Positions 16,621-19,925 of a DNA stretch of 19,925 bases are shown piece by piece (position 1 is the stretch's first letter; the number at the start of each line of letters is the position of its first letter). The notes under the pieces were generated by a model, which made no database searches, was not told the DNA's origin, and saw only the letters and a program-made list of their open reading frames with translations. A program made the position numbers and the translations under genes. The stretch comes from Thermoprotei archaeon (lineage in GTDB: Archaea > Thermoproteota > Thermoprotei_A > Sulfolobales > Ignisphaeraceae): assembly GCA_003661775.1 (NCBI GenBank), contig QMWT01000010.1:1-19925 (forward strand). The letters are read 5' to 3'.

Positions 16621-16629
16621 CATAAAAAT
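16621..16629 (+). promoter_or_regulatory. TATA box of tRNA-Val
   Basis: CATAAAAAT lies 32-40 bases upstream of the mature tRNA 5' end, leaving a short 5' leader for RNase P. Confidence 0.55.
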
Positions 16630-16660
16630 CTGGTGCTAACTAACTCCTTGTGGTGGTGTG

Positions 16661-16738
16661 GGGCCCGTCGTCTAGCCTGGTTAGGACGCCGCCCTCACGA
16701 GGCGGAGGTCCGGGGTTCAAATCCCCGCGGGCCCACCA
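16661..16738 (+). tRNA. tRNA-Val(CAC), no intron, CCA encoded
   Basis: The cloverleaf is complete: acceptor GGGCCCG (16661-16667) pairs with CGGGCCC (16728-16734), followed by discriminator A and an encoded CCA (16736-16738). D stem GTCT/GGAC, anticodon stem CCGCC/GGCGG with loop CTCACGA (anticodon CAC, Val) and T arm CGGGG-TTCAAAT-CCCCG are all intact. High stem GC fits a hyperthermophile. No bulge-helix-bulge or intron is present. Confidence 0.97.
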
Positions 16739-16759
16739 ACAAATAATTAATGTTTGAGT

Positions 16760-17516
16760 CTACGTAAGGTCTCCACACGCACAGGTAACTTCGTGAATAA
16801 TTCTGTGAAGCACCTCCATACCCTCCATCTTGACCGCTGAAACACGTGGTACTCTTACAGCTCTTCCATACAGCTTCGCTATCTTCATAAGCTCTGCGAG
16901 CATTTCTCCATAAGTTCCAAGCAGCATAAGCTTCTTAATTGCGTTCTCAACATCGCTTACTCCATCACCCACGAACTCTATACGTTCTATGAGATCCACC
17001 TTGTTGAGTACGGGCACTACGTCAACGCCTAACCTGGCTTGCAGTGCAATGCTTAGTAGTGGTAGGAACGCGTAGTCTTCATAACGTGTTACGAGTTCTG
17101 CATCTATTACGAATAACGTTACTATTCTGCTGGTAAGCTGAGCAAGTTTTTAATGAGTTTAGGCGAGATGTCTCTGAAGATAAATAAATCTATCTGACCG
17201 GGTATGTCAATAAGTACGAATTCGTGGTCGCTCCTAGAGATCGCTGTCATCACCTCATCTAGTCTGCCGATTGCTATGTCAACAGCTTTAAGTAGTGCTG
17301 CGTTCGGTCCGAGCATATACTTCTTGGCGACCTCTGATGCCTTTACAATACTCCTTATATCAAAATCAGACATATGGGGAAGTACTTCGGCTGCGGGATC
17401 TAGGTTGGCTTTGAAACTCTTTACACCCTGAGAACTAGATAGCCACTTGGCGACGCCTTAACAAGGGTAGACTTGCCTGCACCCGCAGGGCCAGTGAACA
17501 ACACTACGGTTTTCAT
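16760..17516 (-). pseudogene. GPN-loop GTPase with two single-base frame breaks
   Basis: GPN-loop GTPases (PF03029) are conserved in archaea and eukaryotes; eukaryotic members assist RNA polymerase assembly. Reading from ATG 17516, the P-loop FTGPAGAGKSTLVKA is followed by a break at 17454/17455. The next frame gives VAKWLSSSQGVKSFKANLDP, the signature LGPNAAL and the G3 motif DIPGQIDLF. It ends at a stop after LLSLPAE, and a second break lies near 17131-17133. A third frame continues VTLFVIDAELVTRYED, the G4 motif LNKVDL and VSA, ending at TAG 16760-16762. Each break lacks one base. Corrected length would be about 252 residues, normal for archaeal GPN proteins. No homopolymer-type slippery heptamer is present at either site. 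Either the gene is decaying or the sequence has two deletions. Confidence 0.88.
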
Positions 17517-17586
17517 AGTTTTGACTCTCGCAGATGCTGATGAACACAAGAAGCTTTATGAGATTATCGCCTAAGGTGCACAGCGC

Positions 17587-17594
17587 TAATATAC
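17587..17594 (+). promoter_or_regulatory. TATA box of the C/D RNA at 17620
   Basis: TAATATAC is centred about 30 bases before the C box, giving a transcript that starts a few bases ahead of it. Confidence 0.6.
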
Positions 17595-17619
17595 TTCGCT
17601 TAGTAGAGTACTGTGTACA

Positions 17620-17668
17620 GTGATGAGGGCTAGATTACCTGATCTATGATGATCGGTTTCTGGGCTGA
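17620..17668 (+). ncRNA. C/D-box guide RNA with perfect box consensus
   Basis: C GTGATGA (17620-17626), 12-base guide, D' CTGA (17639-17642), 3-base spacer, C' ATGATGA (17646-17652), 12-base guide, D CTGA (17665-17668). All four boxes match consensus with canonical spacing, and a TATA box precedes it. The D' guide would target GUAAUCUAGCCC and the D guide CCCAGAAACCGA. The latter shares only AAACCGA with a conserved 23S segment, so I do not assign targets. It is transcribed away from the GPN gene and ends before the small minus-strand ORF. Confidence 0.88.
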
Positions 17669-17688
17669 TAAACGATGTTCGAATATAT

Positions 17689-17964
17689 TCAGCTACATCT
17701 CTTAAAGTTCAATTGGGGTAGGTATGTATTAACTAGGCATCGAGCAGGCACCCAACAACTCTCAATGATGTGCTGTTTTAGACTACGACCACCTACAACT
17801 ATTGTTTCAATAAAGCCTTTCCCTACATGAACAGGCGCGTAGCTGTGTTCAGCACCGGGGTACTTCTCTATAGCATCTCTGAATTCCTCCTCATTACTAA
17901 GACCAGGAACAAGCATGACCCCTGATACTCGTGGGAAACGAGATGGTATAAATAGTCTCGTCAA
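17689..17964 (-). CDS. Small hypothetical protein
   Basis: No family is recognised. The 91-residue frame has ordinary amino-acid composition, with a central segment (HVGKGFIETIVVGGRSLKQ) that looks like strand-turn-strand. The longest start is TTG 17964, two codons after a stop. A minus-strand TATTTATACC at 17946-17955 would instead start transcription near 17925 and favour ATG 17916 (75 residues), preceded by AGGGG. It ends about 20 bases from the end of the C/D RNA on the opposite strand. It may be a real small gene or chance. Confidence 0.4.
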   Translation of the reverse strand: MTRLFIPSRFPRVSGVMLVPGLSNEEEFRDAIEKYPGAEHSYAPVHVGKGFIETIVVGGRSLKQHIIESCWVPARCLVNTYLPQLNFKRCS

Positions 17965-18176
17965 ATATTAGCACAGTAGCATATTTTCTACGATCCACGA
18001 CCGGTCAAGGAATACAGATGATTAGCTCGGAGGCTATCGCTCAAATCGATTTTCTGGACACTCCTTTTATGGCTGCGTATTTTCGCAGCCTTGTAAAAGT
18101 TAGAAAGGCGTTGTTTACCAAGGCTAATGGCTTGTCAAGGAAAAGAAGGCGGAGGATATTCAGAATGCGTTTCTTT
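17965..18176. other. Spacer with no convincing gene
   Basis: About 210 bases between the small ORF and the end of proC. A plus-strand frame (ATG 18018 to 18203, 61 codons, Arg-rich) overlaps proC and looks non-coding. A minus-strand stretch of about 48 open codons lacks a start. The only clear structure is the hairpin at 18064-18099. Confidence 0.5.
18064..18099. repeat. Inverted repeat / stable hairpin
   Basis: A perfect 7-base stem GGCTGCG / CGCAGCC (18071-18077, 18084-18090) closes a TATTTT loop. An outer arm CTTTTA / TAAAAG (18064-18069, 18094-18099) extends it with small internal bulges. It could be part of an RNA, a protein-binding palindrome or an old element end. Confidence 0.6.
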
Positions 18177-19001
18177 TCATTTATTCTTCATGTTCTTGTT
18201 TAGCCAATTAGAGATCTCGAGGCCTAACTCGATCGACCTCTTGGTAGCTTGTTGGACTGTCTCCATCAGCGCTGCTTTTACTGCTCTTAACTCCATAGTG
18301 TAGATGCCTCTGATTGTTGTACCTGCGGGTGTAACAACAAGGTCTCTCAGGATCGCAGGATGCCATCTGGTTTCCTCGAGAGCCCTAACTGTGCCCTCGA
18401 GCAGTCTTAACATAGCCTTGTACGCGAGCTCCCTAGGCATGCCCGTAGCAACAGCGCCTAGGACCAGCGCGTCGATAAGCTCGGCTACGAACGCTGGGCC
18501 AATGCCAATGAGTGCAGTAAAGGCATCCATATACTCCTCTGGTATCCACACAACGTCTCCTAGCATGCGGAAAACCTCCTCAGCAACTGCTCTATCTTCG
18601 TTATCAGCACTTCTATCTGCAGTAAGAGCTGTTATGGCAGACTTTACCACAGCATTGATATTAGACATTGCCCCCACAACCCTGGCCCCGGGAAGCATTT
18701 TCTCTAGAAGCTCAGTCTTAACACCAGCTACAACAGACAATACCGTCTTGTTCTTAACAACACCCCTTATATCTTCAACCACGATAGGCAGGTGAAAAGG
18801 TTTAACAGATAACACTACTACGTCTGAGACCTTACACGCCTCCCTATTATTATTCGTTGCTATAGCTCCGAGCTCACTAACCCTAGCCAGAGTCTCTTCC
18901 CTCCTCCCAGTACCTATGATGGTCCAGTAAGGTTTCTCCTCTCTTAACGCTTTAATTATGGCAGAACCTATCTTCCCCGCTCCAATAATTGTTATAGTCA
19001 G
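18177..19001 (-). CDS. proC: Pyrroline-5-carboxylate reductase with apparent CTG start
   Basis: ProC reduces pyrroline-5-carboxylate to proline using NAD(P)H. Reading from CTG 19001 gives a 274-residue protein, the normal family length. It begins with the Rossmann motif TITIIGAGKIGSAIIKAL, then VVVLSVKP, GAMSNINA near 120, a variant ALIGIGPAF (family ALSGSGPAY) near 168 and VVTPAGTTIRG near 225. Upstream, the same frame meets TGA at 19021-19023 with no ATG, GTG or TTG between; the first GTG inside is at 18815, after the cofactor domain. AGAGG lies 7 bases before the CTG, and a TATA-like TTTATATC at 19061-19068 fits a transcript beginning near 19036. A missing base in CCC just upstream could alternatively link an ATG at 19048. 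Confidence 0.9.
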   Translation of the reverse strand: MTITIIGAGKIGSAIIKALREEKPYWTIIGTGRREETLARVSELGAIATNNNREACKVSDVVVLSVKPFHLPIVVEDIRGVVKNKTVLSVVAGVKTELLEKMLPGARVVGAMSNINAVVKSAITALTADRSADNEDRAVAEEVFRMLGDVVWIPEEYMDAFTALIGIGPAFVAELIDALVLGAVATGMPRELAYKAMLRLLEGTVRALEETRWHPAILRDLVVTPAGTTIRGIYTMELRAVKAALMETVQQATKRSIELGLEISNWLNKNMKNK

Positions 19002-19053
19002 GGTCTTGCCTCTATGGAATCAAAACCCCTCAGCCTTGCGATTAACATGCAGT

Positions 19054-19170
19054 ATGCCAGATATAAACCTTGCTCCCTTTACGGGGGAGCCTTTTAAAGC
19101 TGGTACACCTATATACATCGAAAGCGGTTCCAGAGAAAGTTATCATAGTGTTTATGTTTTCGGCATTTGA
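19054..19170 (+). CDS. Possible very small ORF or gene remnant
   Basis: ATG 19054 opens 38 codons ending at TGA 19168-19170, with protein-like composition (FTGEPFKAGTPIYIESGS). It overlaps the proC promoter on the opposite strand. No homologue is recognised, and it may be the remnant of a gene next to the tRNA fragment. Weak call. Confidence 0.2.
   Translation: MPDINLAPFTGEPFKAGTPIYIESGSRESYHSVYVFGI
19061..19068 (-). promoter_or_regulatory. TATA box of proC
   Basis: Minus-strand TTTATATC (preceded by GG) would start transcription near 19036, downstream of the nearest ATG (19048), which is an argument for the CTG start. Confidence 0.5.
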
Positions 19171-19269
19171 GAGATTAAACATGTTGAGATTCAACAATAC
19201 CTGTATTAATCATGCTGGATATACTGGTCCATTAGAAAAGGAGTATTTCTACATGAAGTCAATGGGGAG

Positions 19270-19332
19270 TGGCGCCGGGGGCGGGATTCGAACCCGCGCG
19301 GGGCACGAGCCCCACCGGCTCTCAAGGCCGGG
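19270..19332 (-). tRNA. tRNA-Ser(UGA) 3' part, probable attachment site
   Basis: On the minus strand the anticodon stem-loop CCGGC-CTTGAGA-GCCGG (anticodon TGA, Ser), the long variable arm GGGGC-TCGT-GCCCC typical of Ser, the T arm GCGGG-TTCGAAT-CCCGC, acceptor 3' strand CCCCGGC, discriminator G and CCA (19270-19272) are intact. The 24 bases upstream of the anticodon stem (19333-19355) do not form a D arm and match the acceptor only over GCCG, so the 5' part is absent or replaced. A probable integrase starts 130 bases away on the side of the missing half, which fits the border of an integrated element. A split-tRNA 3' half or degenerate tRNA is the alternative. Confidence 0.85.
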
Positions 19333-19423
19333 AGGACATCGGTAGGGTCATCGGCTGAACTGAATTCTTTTATGGGGGTTACCCCTTCCAATGACTGCGA
19401 AGTCTATGAATACTTTCGCTCAC

Positions 19424-19435
19424 GGCTTAAATACC
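19424..19435 (+). promoter_or_regulatory. TATA box of the integrase gene
   Basis: CGGCTTAAATAC is centred about 35 bases before GTG 19465. AAAGGGAT (19453-19460) is the likely ribosome-binding site. A short palindrome GGGG-TTA-CCCC near 19374-19384 lies farther upstream. Confidence 0.55.
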
Positions 19436-19464
19436 TATACGCCTGCATATTTAAAGGGATATCT

Positions 19465-19925
19465 GTGCCCAGGATAATAGTCGAGAATAATCGCGTAGTC
19501 ATCGAGTTCACTTCAGCTGACGACCTAAGCAAGTTCATCAACTTTCTACAGTCTCTGGGGGTAACTAACAACATTGAGAAGCGTGAAGTAAGGATAGAAT
19601 ATGATGGGAGGTTCTGGGAGTATCTGATCAAAGATAGACAGCTCAGCGAGAAGACTGCTCGTGACTACATGAACTACCTCAAGAAGTTAAGCGGAAAGAC
19701 GGTTAACTACGATCTCTACCTAGAGATCTGCGACAACAAGTGGAAGGTTAAGCTCATCCGCATCTACCTTGACTACTTATATAAGGTAGGTAGGATTTCG
19801 TGGGAGGAGAAGGAGCGTTTGAAGAGCATATTCAAGGTGAAGAACAGTAGCAATAGTGGAGAAGACGATGAATACGAGATCGACGAGCATGAGCTGATAG
19901 ATAGGATGCTGATGATGCATGATGA
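19465..19925 (+). CDS. Probable archaeal tyrosine recombinase (integrase), N-terminal part, cut by window edge
   Basis: The frame is open from GTG 19465 to the last base, about 153 residues. Residues 1-40 are a small alpha/beta segment. Residues about 55-130 (FWEYLIKDRQLSEKTARDYM, then a Tyr-rich helical region ending YLYKVGRISWEEKERLKSIF) match the SAM-like core-binding domain of archaeal virus and plasmid integrases, which precedes the catalytic R-H-R-Y domain. The tail seen here is acidic with many Met. The catalytic half lies outside, so activity cannot be judged. Position beside a tRNA 3' part supports an integrase. XerA-type chromosomal recombinases are less likely because of this context. 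Confidence 0.72.
   Translation, partial: MPRIIVENNRVVIEFTSADDLSKFINFLQSLGVTNNIEKREVRIEYDGRFWEYLIKDRQLSEKTARDYMNYLKKLSGKTVNYDLYLEICDNKWKVKLIRIYLDYLYKVGRISWEEKERLKSIFKVKNSSNSGEDDEYEIDEHELIDRMLMMHD

Larger units (their letters stand above)
19270..19925. mobile_element. Left border of a probable integrated element (tRNA-Ser site)
   Basis: The tRNA 3' part forms the chromosomal side, and the recombinase gene begins just inside and reads away from the junction. The intact tRNA-Ser(UGA) would be expected at the far end of the element, outside this window. The inner border is not visible. Confidence 0.6.

Noticed and set aside
17131..17457. Programmed -1 frameshifting in the GPN GTPase
   Set aside because: Neither junction has a slippery heptamer or a clear downstream stem, and two sites in one gene would be exceptional.
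17501..17574. Tiny plus-strand frame (GTG, 24 codons, LTLADADEHKKLYEIIA)
   Set aside because: Protein-like but very short, antisense to the GPN gene start, with no independent support.
18018..18203. Plus-strand ORF of 61 codons with an Arg-rich stretch
   Set aside because: It overlaps the end of proC, contains the palindrome, has no recognisable family and a poor ribosome-binding site.
1..19925. CRISPR array or insertion sequence
   Set aside because: No regularly spaced direct repeats, transposase or terminal inverted repeats were seen.

Overview
The window looks like the chromosome of a hyperthermophilic crenarchaeon (Thermoprotei; closer placement is not possible by eye). The evidence is an archaeal-type methionine adenosyltransferase, RIO2 kinase, a DUF460 protein, a herA-mre11-rad50 operon, a GPN-loop GTPase, many GTG starts, TATA boxes about 26 bases upstream of starts, and C/D-box guide RNAs with canonical archaeal spacing.

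Layout. 1-816 (+) is the 3' part of the S-adenosylmethionine synthetase gene. 828-3848 (-) holds a DUF460 RNase H-fold protein and RIO2 kinase. 3910-9187 (-) is the recombination operon herA-mre11-rad50, with 4-base overlaps and no nurA beside it. A winged-helix regulator diverges from herA and overlaps pyrG (CTP synthase, -) tail to tail. 11337-12026 (+) encodes hexulose-6-phosphate synthase but carries an in-frame TAA. 12093-13390 (+) is a two-gene unit of unrecognised membrane proteins, followed by an AAA ATPase (-). 14940-16147 is an RNA-centred cluster: DUF504, three C/D-box guide RNAs in a row, and the RNA 2'-phosphotransferase KptA. An ASCH protein (-) and tRNA-Val(CAC) (+) follow. 16760-17516 (-) is a GPN-loop GTPase broken by two single-base losses. 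A textbook C/D RNA lies at 17620-17668 (+). A small ORF, a poorly explained stretch with a strong hairpin, and proC (no ATG/GTG/TTG start) follow. The right end carries the 3' part of a tRNA-Ser(UGA) gene next to the start of a probable archaeal tyrosine recombinase, which looks like the left border of an integrated element running out of the window.

Main points. The best-supported unannotated features are the guide RNAs. The RNA at 15205-15253 has two 12-base guides, and each can pair over 10 or more bases with 16S rRNA. The two target sites lie about 25 bases apart around the helix 27 / 885-912 region. This RNA ends at the Shine-Dalgarno of the DUF504 gene and has its own TATA box. The RNA at 15303-15354 matches a conserved 23S segment. 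The other main signals are the tRNA-Ser fragment plus integrase, and three reading-frame lesions in two normally intact housekeeping genes (hps, GPN GTPase), which may be biological or assembly errors. rRNA targets were recalled from conserved rRNA sequence, not searched.
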